54,845 bases of DNA from NCBI GenBank assembly GCA_005772765.1, contig SXIR01000206.1, positions 1-54,845 of the forward strand. The letters run 5' to 3'. This DNA is from Actinomycetota bacterium (GTDB lineage: Bacteria; Actinomycetota; Acidimicrobiia; IMCC26256; PALSA-610). Position 1 is the stretch's first letter. Every line of letters starts with the position of its first letter. Position numbers and translations under genes: made by a program. Below are positions 43,875 through 52,573 of this stretch, one piece after another. The notes below the pieces were generated by a model. It was not told where the DNA came from. It made no database searches and saw only the letters and a list, made by a program, of their open reading frames with translations.

Positions 43875-44713
43875 AACGACTGACAGCGTTGCTCGTTGCG
43901 TCGGCGGTGACAGCGGGCGCGTGCGGATCGAGCGACGGTTCCGATGAGTCCAAGGCGTCGAATCCGGCATCGACCGCCGAACCGACCACCACCGCAGCGC
44001 CCGACGAGTTCGCGCCGGTGCGCGCTCGGCTTGCGGCTCGCTATGCCCACTACGACGTTGTCGCGTACGAGGGCAGCGGATTCAACACGATGATCATTTC
44101 GTACGGTTTCACCGACCTCGACGACATCGACGGCGAACTCGTCGCACAGGAGTCGTTCTGTTTCTCCGAACAACGGCTGAACGTTCCGATCACGACCGAG
44201 GTCTCGGACGAGTTCACGCAGGCGATCATGCCGGTCGCTATCGCGACGACGGTGACCCTCAACGACGACGGAACCGCGCACGTGCGCCGCGACGAGACGC
44301 CGACGGCGCTCGGTATCGACCTCGAAGACCCTGCGAACGATGTCTTGCCGACGGACCCGAACGACCCTCGCATCATTGACGCAGACGGGGATGGCAAGCC
44401 CGGTGTCACCGTCAAGATCACCGTGACGCCCGAACTGAAAGGCGAGCTGTACCTCGCTCGCCGCGAGCGGTTCGCGTACGACGTCGACGAACAAGCGGAC
44501 GGTTCGCTGATCGGCTACGTGACCGACAAGTCCGAGCAGTTGCTCATCGGCGCGTCGGATCCGACGTTTGCGCAACAGGGCGATTGGGTACAGCACCCGG
44601 ACCCTGCGAACAGCCCGATCATCCTGATCCCCGTCGAACGCTCGTGGGATTGCGCCCGGCTACGTACCGAGCGGCCGACCTTGTTTCCGCCGACGCCCTC
44701 GGTCGATTACTGA
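43871..44713 (+). CDS. Lipoprotein of unknown function
   Basis: The 280-residue protein begins VKRLTALLVASAVTAGAC, a lipoprotein signal with Cys18, followed by a Ser/Thr/Pro linker. The remaining sequence includes ARYAHYDVVAYEGSGFNTMIISYGFTDLDDIDG and DADGDGKPGVTVKITVTPELKGELY, the latter like a calcium-loop consensus. I recognise no family. GTG 43871 overlaps the carotenoid-oxygenase stop, so the two are co-translated; it may bind or deliver the hydrophobic substrate, which is speculation. Confidence 0.8.
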   Translation: MKRLTALLVASAVTAGACGSSDGSDESKASNPASTAEPTTTAAPDEFAPVRARLAARYAHYDVVAYEGSGFNTMIISYGFTDLDDIDGELVAQESFCFSEQRLNVPITTEVSDEFTQAIMPVAIATTVTLNDDGTAHVRRDETPTALGIDLEDPANDVLPTDPNDPRIIDADGDGKPGVTVKITVTPELKGELYLARRERFAYDVDEQADGSLIGYVTDKSEQLLIGASDPTFAQQGDWVQHPDPANSPIILIPVERSWDCARLRTERPTLFPPTPSVDY

Positions 44714-44725
44714 GCCCGGCTCCGC

Positions 44726-45928
44726 TCACGCCACTCGTTCGGGCCCCACGGCCGCCACGAGTCGCATCTCGAGTGACATGCGGACGACCTTGCAGCGCGC
44801 CGTGCGCGACTCATCGATCCACGCTGTCGACACCGCGTTCGGCGCAGCCAACGCCTCCGCGATCAGCGCCTGCATTGTCGCGATTGCGTCTCCGAGCGCG
44901 GGGGTGAGTCCGACCGGAGCCTCCCATTCCGCCGATGACGCAAGTGCCGCGATCAGGGAAGCGCCGTCGGTAGCTTCCACCGCGGCCTCCGCGGCCTGCA
45001 GCGCAACGGAGCATCGTTCGGCGAGTTCCTCGCCAGGCAGCACGCCCGCGCCATGCGGCGTGCCCAAGGTGTCGAACACGTAGGCGCTGCGGTGATCCAT
45101 CTCGGAACGGAAGTACCAGCGCTGGCTCGGGTCATGCAGAAACGTCCAGATGTCGTTGATCACTTGTTCGTCGTCGCGGTGCAAGAACGAGTCCGTCGCC
45201 AGGCCGTAACGAAGCTGATGGCGACGCCGGTCGAGGCTGCGGCGATCGGCCAGTACCAAAGGCTGGGTGATCTGCTGCAACGGAATCCACAGGTTGAGCA
45301 GCATGAGCGTCGAATCGGCATTCTGAGCGTCCGGTGAGTCGTGGCGGAACAGCGACGGTGCGCGTCCGTTCATGATCTGGGCCAGCGGCGTGCCGTACAC
45401 ATCTTGATCGGCATGCACCGATGTTGCGGCGCCGTGGCCGTTCGCTCCCTTCGTTCGCGGGCCGACGACCGACATTCGGTTCGGGCCGCTCCGGCGCATG
45501 ATCATGCCCTCACCGGCGAGGTGCAACACTTTGATCGGGAGTCCGTTCGCACCCGACAACTCCGCACCGTCGAGTACCTGGCGGACGACAGCCATGTCGG
45601 CATCGGTGATCTCGCCGGCCTCGCGAACGGTGTGCAAGGTCGCCTGGAGCTCGGTGAAACGCGACAGGTCGACCGTGTCGAAACTCGTCGTCAGCAAACC
45701 AACATCTGGGCGCTCGCTCTGGGCGCCGTCGGTCGCCGGGCAGACGTGGAACTCGACGTCCTTGCTGCCGTATGGCGTGCTCCCCCGCGCTCCGGCCCGC
45801 AACAACCCCGGATGATCGACATCGGGGATTGCGGCACCCTTCGGCAAGAAGCCCAACTGGACCGGGTACGTCACTTCGGTGATCGCCATCGACTGGAGAG
45901 CGTAGAAGCGCACGGCCCCCACTGTCAT
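44726..45928 (-). CDS. CmcJ/NvfI-like oxidoreductase (2OG-type family), tentative
   Basis: The 400-residue protein contains VHADQDVYG, LMLLNLWIPLQQITQPLVLADRRSL and RWYFRSEMDHRSAYVFDTLGTPHG. The HxD-like start, the Asn-x-Trp segment and the later acidic/His region match my memory of the CmcJ/NvfI/AsaB family, which includes cephamycin CmcJ and fungal oxygenases. A direct iron-ligand assignment is not possible by eye. It follows a small membrane protein by 18 bp on the same strand. Its reaction and substrate are unknown. Confidence 0.68.
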   Translation of the reverse strand: MTVGAVRFYALQSMAITEVTYPVQLGFLPKGAAIPDVDHPGLLRAGARGSTPYGSKDVEFHVCPATDGAQSERPDVGLLTTSFDTVDLSRFTELQATLHTVREAGEITDADMAVVRQVLDGAELSGANGLPIKVLHLAGEGMIMRRSGPNRMSVVGPRTKGANGHGAATSVHADQDVYGTPLAQIMNGRAPSLFRHDSPDAQNADSTLMLLNLWIPLQQITQPLVLADRRSLDRRRHQLRYGLATDSFLHRDDEQVINDIWTFLHDPSQRWYFRSEMDHRSAYVFDTLGTPHGAGVLPGEELAERCSVALQAAEAAVEATDGASLIAALASSAEWEAPVGLTPALGDAIATMQALIAEALAAPNAVSTAWIDESRTARCKVVRMSLEMRLVAAVGPERVA

Positions 45929-45946
45929 CGGGCCGTTACCGCATGA

Positions 45947-46327
45947 TCAAAGACCTGACATCAGCGTCAGCACCAGCAATGCGGCGACAATGGGTGTCCA
46001 CAGCAATCGCTCCGATCGCGAGCGGCTCGCCGCGTTGGCGACGACGCCGACCGTCAAATAGGCGACCGTGGCCCACCAGGCCCAGTCGATCCAGTCGGCG
46101 TCACGAACCGTTGCCGGGCCGCGATCGACCCGCGCCAGCACGACCACGGCCATAAGCAACACCAGCCCCGCCGAAACCACAGCAACAATGCGCCCAGCCC
46201 GGGGCAGCGCCGTTTCGTGACGGCCGCCCTGCGTGAAGCGCCCCAACGGCGCCCCACCTGCGACGACAACGTGAAAAGCCGCAACACCGAGCATCGCCGC
46301 GGCGACGACGTACGCGACAGCGTCCAT
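45947..46327 (-). CDS. Small four-helix membrane protein of unknown function
   Basis: The 126-residue protein has four hydrophobic segments: AVAYVVAAAMLGVAAFHVVV, IVAVVSAGLVLLMAVVVLA, WWATVAYLTVGVVANAA and LLWTPIVAALLVLTLMSGL. A conserved-looking His lies in the first. No family is recognised. It precedes the CmcJ-like gene by 18 bp, so the two are probably one transcript, and it is divergent from the PPOX-family gene. Confidence 0.75.
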   Translation of the reverse strand: MDAVAYVVAAAMLGVAAFHVVVAGGAPLGRFTQGGRHETALPRAGRIVAVVSAGLVLLMAVVVLARVDRGPATVRDADWIDWAWWATVAYLTVGVVANAASRSRSERLLWTPIVAALLVLTLMSGL

Positions 46328-46426
46328 GACGCCGCACCGTATCCGTGGTTGCGCCGCGCGCAGGCCGCACCGCAGCGATGGCGTTGGTCTCGCATCCTCG
46401 GCGCTCGAGACCTACAGTCGAATCCG

Positions 46427-47035
46427 ATGGCCCTCGATGATCCTCCCGGCACGATGTACGGGCCGGGAGCGCGTGCGCTACAAGACGAGTTCGATTCGCG
46501 GCGGCTGGCCGACCGTCTCGCCGATGTCACGTTGCACGACCAACTCGATGATGGCGACATCGACCTCATTCGCGACCAGAACGCCGTGTGGATCGCAACC
46601 GTCGACATCGACGGGTGGCCCGATGTCTCGTACAAGGGCGGAGACCGCGGTTTCGTCGAAGTCGTCGGTCCGGGCGAGGTTCGGGTGCCGTTCTACAACG
46701 GCAACGGGATGTGGCGCACCCTTGGCAACGTGCACGACAACGGTCGCGTGGCCTTGCTGTTCGTCGACCCCGCTCGCCCGTGGCGAGTGCGACTCCACGG
46801 AACCGGCGAAGTCCGCAGCGACGCCTCGACAACTGCCCGCTACGTCGGCGCTGAGGCTCTCCTAGTCGTTCATGTCGGTCGGGTATTTCCCAACTGCGGT
46901 CGCTACATCCATCCGCCCGGAGAGGTCTCGCGATTCGTGCCTCGACCCGACGCTCCGGCGCCGGTCCCCGAGTGGAAGGAACTCCCCTTCCTCAACGACG
47001 TGCTGCCCGATTCCGACCCCGCGAAGCGTCGCTAG
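46427..47035 (+). CDS. Pyridoxamine-phosphate-oxidase-family flavoprotein
   Basis: The 202-residue protein has the split-barrel flavin-binding pattern: QNAVWIATVDIDGWPDVSYKGG, then FYNGNGMWRTLGNVHDNGRVALLFVDP and VRLHGTGEVR. RYIHPPGEVSRFVPRPD is typical of the C-terminus of one subgroup. Such proteins bind FMN, F420 or haem and act as oxidases or reductases. ATG 46427 is chosen; a second ATG (MYGPGARAL) is nine codons on. It is 46 bp upstream of an LLM oxidoreductase and probably co-transcribed. Confidence 0.85.
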   Translation: MALDDPPGTMYGPGARALQDEFDSRRLADRLADVTLHDQLDDGDIDLIRDQNAVWIATVDIDGWPDVSYKGGDRGFVEVVGPGEVRVPFYNGNGMWRTLGNVHDNGRVALLFVDPARPWRVRLHGTGEVRSDASTTARYVGAEALLVVHVGRVFPNCGRYIHPPGEVSRFVPRPDAPAPVPEWKELPFLNDVLPDSDPAKRR

Positions 47036-47081
47036 GCACCGCCATGGCTGCGTCGTTCGCGATCGATGTCAAGGAGTGCTG

Positions 47082-47900
47082 ATGCAGTTCGGGCTCGATG
47101 TCGCCCAGCAACGAATGCCGTGGTCCGAGATCGTCGACCGCGTGCACTTCGCCGAAGACCTCGGGTTCGATGGTGCCTGGGGTTTCGATCACTTTCGGCC
47201 GATGTACGGCGAGGGGCCAGGCGAGACGTTCGACGGCATGACGACGCTCGCTGCGCTGAGCGGCCTGACCTCGCGCATTCGACTCGGGCTGTTGGTCGCC
47301 GGCGTCACCTACCGGCATCCGGCTGTGTTCGCGATTCAGGCCATGACGATCGATCACGCGTCCGCAGGTCGACTCGATCTCTCGGTCGGCGCCGCATGGT
47401 TCGAACCGGAACACACGCAGCTCGGCATTCCGTTTCCGTCGACATCGGAACGCTTTGACGTGCTCGAGGACACGCTGGAGATCGTCCAGCGCCTGTTCAC
47501 GGGCGAAGTCGTCTCCTACGAGGGCACGGTCGTGTCGCTTCGTGATGCGCAGGTACAGCCCCGACCCGTGCAACGCCCCCATCCGCCGATCTGGATCGGC
47601 GGCAACGGACCCAACCGCACGCTGCCATTGGTCGCGCGCTACGCCGATGTCTGGCACGCATGGGGATCTCCGAACTCGCTGCGTGAACCGAACGCGCGCG
47701 TCGACGAACTGGCGGAGGCCGCCGGACGCGATCCCGCGACCATCCGACGGGCGACCTCACTTTCGCTCGATGATCTCGACACCGCCCGCCACCATCTCGA
47801 CAAGTGGGTCGACGCCGGCTACCACGACTTGATCTGTGGTTGGCCCGAAGGTGGCCGCGCCCAGATCGAAGCGTTCGCCAACCTCGTGTTGCAGACTTGA
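47082..47900 (+). CDS. LLM-class (probably F420-dependent) oxidoreductase
   Basis: The 272-residue TIM-barrel protein begins MQFGLDVAQQRMPWSEIVDRVHFAEDLGFDGAWGFDHF and has TSRIRLGLLVAGVTYRHPAVFA, SAGRLDLSVGAAWFEPEH, VQPRPVQRPHPPIWIGGNG and a short C-terminus. These match actinobacterial F420-linked members of the luciferase-like family more than FMN luciferases. AAGGAG stands 6 nt before the ATG. The substrate is unknown. Confidence 0.92.
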   Translation: MQFGLDVAQQRMPWSEIVDRVHFAEDLGFDGAWGFDHFRPMYGEGPGETFDGMTTLAALSGLTSRIRLGLLVAGVTYRHPAVFAIQAMTIDHASAGRLDLSVGAAWFEPEHTQLGIPFPSTSERFDVLEDTLEIVQRLFTGEVVSYEGTVVSLRDAQVQPRPVQRPHPPIWIGGNGPNRTLPLVARYADVWHAWGSPNSLREPNARVDELAEAAGRDPATIRRATSLSLDDLDTARHHLDKWVDAGYHDLICGWPEGGRAQIEAFANLVLQT

Positions 47901-47963
47901 CGCCGCGCCTACTGATCGACCGGGCGGGCTCGGGAATCGGACGACCGATGCCCCCCCCGGCGC

Positions 47964-48306
47964 TCAACTCGGCGCCACGAGGTTGCTGCGCTCGATGGCC
48001 CGTTCGTCGGTACCGAGGTAGCTCGCGATAACTACGGGGTCGTTGCGTACTGCTTCCGGAGCACCCTGGGCGATCACTCGCCCCGCCTCCAGGCAGTACA
48101 CCCGATCGCTGATCGCCATGATGAGCGGCATGTCGTGTTCGATGACCAGCATCGAAGCACCGAGTTCCGCTCGGATACGGACCAACAGCGGACCGAACGC
48201 TTCGGTCTCGCGCTGCGCCACACCCGCCGTTGACTCATCGAGGCGCAGCTCCCCCTCGGTCCGCCCCATCTGGCGGTCGAGCGGAATATCGGTCGATTTG
48301 GATCAT
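47964..48306 (-). pseudogene. Remnant of a branched-chain amino acid-type ABC ATPase
   Basis: Reading minus strand, the frame gives LRLDESTAGVAQRETEAFGPLL, then MLVIEHDMPLIMAISDRVYCLEAGRVIAQG and VVIASYLGTDE. This is the region from Walker B (with Ser in place of the usual Pro of DEPTAG) through the switch His to the C-terminus of a LivG/LivF-like ATPase. Walker A, Q-loop and signature are absent, and a TGA lies in frame about 13 codons before the first possible ATG (48269). Only about 100 residues remain. No permease or binding-protein gene is adjacent, which supports decay. Confidence 0.78.
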
Positions 48307-48363
48307 GGATGCGTCCTTGCGTTTGCGACCCGTGCCCGTTCGGATCGCACCTACAGTGCGGCC

Positions 48364-50613
48364 GTGCCACACCCGTACGTCGATCACGCCCCCATCACCG
48401 CCGCGGAAGGCCAACCGCACTGGGACCCGCGGCCCGCGGCACCCTCGGGCGCACCCAACGTGGTCGTGGTCGTGCTCGACGACACCGGGTTTGCCCATCT
48501 CGGGTGCTTCGGGTCGGACATCGCTACCCCGCACATCGATCAGCTCGCTGGGAACGGACTGCGGTTCACAAACTTTCACACCACCGCGCTCTGTTCGCCG
48601 ACCCGGGCCGCGCTGCTGACCGGGCGTAACCATCACTCCGTCGGGATGCGTTTCTTGTCGAACACCGACACCGGGTTTTCGAATTGTCGCGGTGTGATCA
48701 CGCAACGTGCGGCGACCATCGCCGAGATGCTACGAACCGCCGGGTACGCGACCTTCGCGCTCGGCAAGTGGCACCTCGCGAATATGGAGGACTGCAGCCC
48801 GAGCGGTCCCATGACCCACTGGCCGCTGGGTCGGGGTTTCGACCGGTACTACGGATTCCTCGGCGGCGCGACCGATCAGTACTCGCCCGAACTCGTCGTC
48901 GACAATCGGGTTGTCGAGCAGCCCTCGGATCCGGCGTACCACCTGTCGGAAGCGTTGGTCGATGAGGCGATCACCATGATCGTGTCGCATCGAGCGACGT
49001 CACGACGCCCGTTCTTCACGTATCTCTCGTTCGGCGCGACCCATAGCCCCCACCAGGCTCCCCGCGCCTACATCGACAACTACCGAGGTCGGTACGACCG
49101 CGGCTGGGACGTCATCCGCACCGAATGGTTCGCTCGCCAGCGAGCGTTGGGCATTGTTCCGCCCGACGCGAAGCTGTCGGAGCGCAACTGGGGCGTGCCC
49201 GCCTGGGACGACCTCGACGCGCAGACACAAGAACTGTTCGCTCGCAATCAGGAGGTCTTCGCGGGTTTCCTCGAGCACACCGACGCGCAGATCGGAAGGC
49301 TGACCGAGTTTCTCGCTGACATGGGCGAGATCGACAACACGCTCATCGTGTTGTTGTCCGACAACGGTGCAAGCCAAGAGGGTGGCCAGACCGGCGTTGT
49401 CAATGAGCTCACCCACTTCAACGGCATCGCGGTCGACGCCGCTGACATGTATGCGTTGCTCGACCAACTCGGAGGTCCCAACCTCTACAACAACTACCCG
49501 ATGGGTTGGGCCCAGGTCGGTAACACGCCGTTGCGCTTCTACAAGCAGAACACCTACGAGGGCGGCGTGCGCGACCCGCTGGTCATTCACTGGCCGAGGG
49601 GCTTCGCGGCACGCGGTGAGATTCGCAACCAGTACCACCACGTCATCGATGTGCTCCCGACGATCCTCGACGCCGTCGGCATCGACGCGCCTGACACGCT
49701 GCACGGGATCGACCAGCTCCCCGTCGAGGGCGTGTCAATGCGGTACGCCTTCGACACGCCGGCCGCGCCGAGCGAGCGCACAACGCAGTACTTCGAGATG
49801 CTCGGCCATCGCGCGATCTACCACGACGGCTGGAAAGCCGTGACGCTCCACTTCCCGCACACGCCGTACGACTCCGAGCGTTGGAGTCTGTATCACGTCG
49901 ACGACGACTTCGCTGAGAACCACGACGTCTCTGCAGACCACCCTGACAAGCTCGCCGAGATGCAGGCGCTGTGGTGGGAAGAAGCGCGGCGGTACAACGT
50001 GCTGCCGCTGGACGATCGCACGATCGAACTGTTCACGTTGCGTCGTCCCGATTCCGAGCTGCGACGCAACACGTTCGAGTTCCGGCTCGGCACGGCGCGC
50101 ATCGATCGATTCGCGATGCCCGATCTTCGGAATCGATCATGGACGATCACCGCACAGGTCGGGTTCGCCGACGAAATCCCGAGGGGTGTGCTCGTTGCCG
50201 GCGGAGCGCGTACGAGCGGGTACTCGATGTTCATCCAAGATGGTGCTGCCCATTTCGCCTGGAATCGACTCGGTGCAATCACCACGGTCAGCGCTGCGCT
50301 GCACGACGTCACTGCTCGGAGTTGCACGATCGAGGCGCGCTTCGACAAACAAGCAGAGCATCGTGGCGTTCTGATGTTGCGGATCGACGGGGGCGACGCG
50401 GCGAGCGCACCGATCGAGCTCCTGCCGTTCCGCCAGACCCTCTTCGGCCTCGACATCGGAGCAGACCACGGATCGACCGTGACCGACGCCTACGCGGCAC
50501 CGTTCCGCTTCAACGGCGAGCGATTGATCGTTCGCTTCGAGACGAAGGGCGACCGGTCCGACCTCATCGCCGCGGCGGCAGCCGAGGCTCGCGCCGCCGT
50601 CGCCGAACAGTAA
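48364..50613 (+). CDS. Arylsulfatase (large, AtsA/AtsD-like)
   Basis: The 749-residue protein starts at GTG 48364 (VPHPYVDHAPITAAEGQPHWDPRP); the frame upstream is antisense to the ABC remnant. Metal site: VVVVVLDDTGFAHLGCFGSD. Formylglycine site: CSPTRAALLTGR with Cys77. ALGKWHLA and LLSDNGASQEGG complete the active site. Residues beyond about 590 (TWTITAQVGFADEIPRGVL-like text) form a beta-sandwich extension seen in long actinobacterial sulfatases. There is no signal peptide, so it may be cytoplasmic or exported otherwise. It releases sulfate from an organic ester that cannot be identified here. Confidence 0.92.
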   Translation: MPHPYVDHAPITAAEGQPHWDPRPAAPSGAPNVVVVVLDDTGFAHLGCFGSDIATPHIDQLAGNGLRFTNFHTTALCSPTRAALLTGRNHHSVGMRFLSNTDTGFSNCRGVITQRAATIAEMLRTAGYATFALGKWHLANMEDCSPSGPMTHWPLGRGFDRYYGFLGGATDQYSPELVVDNRVVEQPSDPAYHLSEALVDEAITMIVSHRATSRRPFFTYLSFGATHSPHQAPRAYIDNYRGRYDRGWDVIRTEWFARQRALGIVPPDAKLSERNWGVPAWDDLDAQTQELFARNQEVFAGFLEHTDAQIGRLTEFLADMGEIDNTLIVLLSDNGASQEGGQTGVVNELTHFNGIAVDAADMYALLDQLGGPNLYNNYPMGWAQVGNTPLRFYKQNTYEGGVRDPLVIHWPRGFAARGEIRNQYHHVIDVLPTILDAVGIDAPDTLHGIDQLPVEGVSMRYAFDTPAAPSERTTQYFEMLGHRAIYHDGWKAVTLHFPHTPYDSERWSLYHVDDDFAENHDVSADHPDKLAEMQALWWEEARRYNVLPLDDRTIELFTLRRPDSELRRNTFEFRLGTARIDRFAMPDLRNRSWTITAQVGFADEIPRGVLVAGGARTSGYSMFIQDGAAHFAWNRLGAITTVSAALHDVTARSCTIEARFDKQAEHRGVLMLRIDGGDAASAPIELLPFRQTLFGLDIGADHGSTVTDAYAAPFRFNGERLIVRFETKGDRSDLIAAAAAEARAAVAEQ

Positions 50614-50743
50614 GGAGCCCGACGAGGTTCCGCATGACGCGACACTGCGCCGCGTCGATCACTTCGAATCGGATGACGAGCCGAACCCACTCACCGTGGC
50701 GCACGCCCCAGTCGGCACCAGCGCGGACCATTCGCGATCGAGC

Positions 50744-50791
50744 GCTTCGAACGCACGCGAGGCTCAGCCGACCATCGGCTCGCGTCGAAGC
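50744..50791. promoter_or_regulatory. Possible hairpin in the 214-bp gap before the LppP-like gene
   Basis: GCTTCGA (50744-50750) pairs with TCGAAGC (50785-50791), and CGCGAG (50756-50761) with CTCGCG (50779-50784), with a 5-nt bulge on the left arm. No T-tract follows. It may be a weak terminator or a leader structure. The rest of the gap 50614-50827 shows no gene I can support. Confidence 0.4.
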
Positions 50792-50827
50792 CACTCAGCG
50801 GACACCAGCAGCGACCGATCAGAACGA

Positions 50828-51460
50828 ATGAAAGCCCGTTGGCCAGCCGCCGCCTTGGCCGTCGCGTCCCTTGGTTGTGGCTCGGGCTCCGACGGCGGCG
50901 AGGGCCCCAATGCCGTCGATACCACTTCAGTCACTGCCGACGCTCAGGTGGAGGCCGACAGGGAGTCCCCTTCGACCGCGACGACCGCTCCCGGAGGACG
51001 CGACCCCAGGACCGACACGCTCGCGGCTGTTGCCGACACGTCGATGCCGACACAACGTTCCTCCCCCGGCGTGTCCGCAATCGATACCGGCCCGCCGTCC
51101 GCGACGACAGTCGCCATTCTCGAGAGCCACGGCTATGAACCTGCGAGCGCGAACGCGGCTGCCGCGACGAGCAGTGGACTGCAGGTAATTGTCGGAAGGT
51201 CCGTTCTGGCACCCCAGGATCGCCACCAGGCATTCTTCTTCTTCGGCGGTCGTTTCGTCGGTACCGACCTGTTCGAATCGTCTCGGGCGATCGAGGTGGC
51301 CTGGCGGTCACTCGACACGATCGCGCTGGCCTACGACGTCTACCGCCCCGACGACGAGATCTGTTGTCCCACCGGAGGCGCGATCATCGTCCGCTACTCC
51401 TGGGACGGCAAGGAGATCGTGCCCCTCGATCCGGTCCCCAGCGCAGAGGAGCGCCGCTGA
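50828..51460 (+). CDS. LppP/LprE-family lipoprotein
   Basis: The ATG at 50828 gives MKARWPAAALAVASLGCGSG with a lipoprotein Cys17; the longer frame from 50696 lacks a signal peptide at its start. After a Thr/Ser/Pro-rich linker the C-terminal domain has HQAFFFFGGRFVGTDLFESSRAI, ALAYDVYRPDDEICCPTGGAIIVRYSWDG, the characteristic LppP/LprE pattern with its CC pair. Function in mycobacteria is unclear. It ends 49 bp before the first pilin-like gene, so it could belong to the same locus. Confidence 0.85.
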   Translation: MKARWPAAALAVASLGCGSGSDGGEGPNAVDTTSVTADAQVEADRESPSTATTAPGGRDPRTDTLAAVADTSMPTQRSSPGVSAIDTGPPSATTVAILESHGYEPASANAAAATSSGLQVIVGRSVLAPQDRHQAFFFFGGRFVGTDLFESSRAIEVAWRSLDTIALAYDVYRPDDEICCPTGGAIIVRYSWDGKEIVPLDPVPSAEERR

Positions 51461-51509
51461 ACTGGGAATCCGGTCACGTGGTCACAATCCCAGCCGATCA
51501 GATGACGCG

Positions 51510-52049
51510 ATGAACGACAGCGGGGCGCAGCGATTCGGATTGGCACGTCGACGTGCGATGTCGAGTTCCGCGCGCGCCCAAGCCGGCGAGACCCTCATCG
51601 AACTGCTCGTCACCATCGCGATAGTCAGCATCGGCGTCGTGACGATCGTCACTGCGATCGGGTCGACGTTCAACTGGGTCACGAACAGCCGGACAGCGTC
51701 ACACTCAGACCAGCTCCTCGTTCGCTACGCCGAGGCGCTCAGCGCAGTTGCGTACGAGCCGTGCACTTCAGGCACCACGCCATACACGGCAGCCGCGATC
51801 GTCGCAGTTCCTTCGACTGCACTCCCCGACGGAATCGTCGCCGGCTCGCCCGGTTCGGTCGCCGAGACCGCCGAGGCGTTCGAGTTGAGTATCGACTCGG
51901 TCACCTACTGGAACGGCGACCTTGCACCTGCGACATTCTCGACAACGTGTCCTTCGCCCGACTCAGGAAGTCAGGCGCTGACGATTCGAGCGCGCGCCGG
52001 CGACGGTTCGATCGATCGAACGATCACGATCGTGAAGCGGCTCCGATGA
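51510..52049 (+). CDS. Type IV pilin-like protein 1 (minor pseudopilin)
   Basis: The 179-residue protein has a class III prepilin signal: AQAG/ETLIELLVTIAIVSIGVV, with cleavage after Gly26 and Glu at +5 (Glu31). Position +1 is Glu rather than the usual Phe or Met. After the helix the domain is beta-rich with paired Cys (EPCTSG and TTCPSP), probably a disulfide. ATG 51510 is chosen because longer frames put no signal at the N-terminus. The stop overlaps the next gene's ATG. Confidence 0.85.
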   Translation: MNDSGAQRFGLARRRAMSSSARAQAGETLIELLVTIAIVSIGVVTIVTAIGSTFNWVTNSRTASHSDQLLVRYAEALSAVAYEPCTSGTTPYTAAAIVAVPSTALPDGIVAGSPGSVAETAEAFELSIDSVTYWNGDLAPATFSTTCPSPDSGSQALTIRARAGDGSIDRTITIVKRLR

Positions 52050-52573
52050 AGCGGAGTGCCCCGACGCGCGATCGGACGATGTCCGGACTCACCCTCGTCG
52101 AGCTGATCACGTCGGTCACGGTGTTGAGCCTCGTCATCGGACCGTTGATCGCAGCCATGACCTTCTTCATCAGCCACGGCGAGGAGGCGAATCGGGGGTT
52201 CGGAGACGACGCGTCGATCCGAGCGATGATCTCGCTCTTTTCCACCGATGTGCAGTCAGCCGAGCGGGTCACCGCACCCGATTCGTCTCCGTGCGGTCCG
52301 TCGACGCCGGCACTCGCCACAATGCGATGGACCGATGGCGCGACGATCTTTCGGGCGTCGTGGTCGACGCAGAACGTCGGGACAGCGATCGAACTCGTTC
52401 GCCATCGCTGCACCGGCACATCTCTCGTCTCGACGATCGTTACCGCCGATGTGCTGACCACGCCCACCGTGAGTTGTGAACCCTCATGTGCGAACGCGTC
52501 GACGGTGACGATCACCGGCGAAGCCCTCGGCGGGGCAGACTTCGCAATCACCGGAACGCGGCGATCGTCATGA
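52046..52573 (+). CDS. Type IV pilin-like protein 2 (PulJ-like minor pilin)
   Basis: The 175-residue protein has the prepilin signal MSG/LTLVELITSVTVLSLVIGPLI, cleavage after Gly14 and Glu19 at +5. The rest has the pattern of PulJ-type minor pilins (ISLFSTDVQSAERV) and two to four Cys in SCEPSC and neighbouring residues. It overlaps genes on both sides by 4 nt (ATGA). It probably primes or caps a pilus or pseudopilus with its neighbours. Confidence 0.85.
   Translation: MKRSAPTRDRTMSGLTLVELITSVTVLSLVIGPLIAAMTFFISHGEEANRGFGDDASIRAMISLFSTDVQSAERVTAPDSSPCGPSTPALATMRWTDGATIFRASWSTQNVGTAIELVRHRCTGTSLVSTIVTADVLTTPTVSCEPSCANASTVTITGEALGGADFAITGTRRSS

Noticed and set aside
50564-50794. Minus-strand 76-codon frame in the gap after the sulfatase
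   Set aside because: It overlaps the sulfatase 3' end, has no recognised domain and shows Arg-rich shadow composition.
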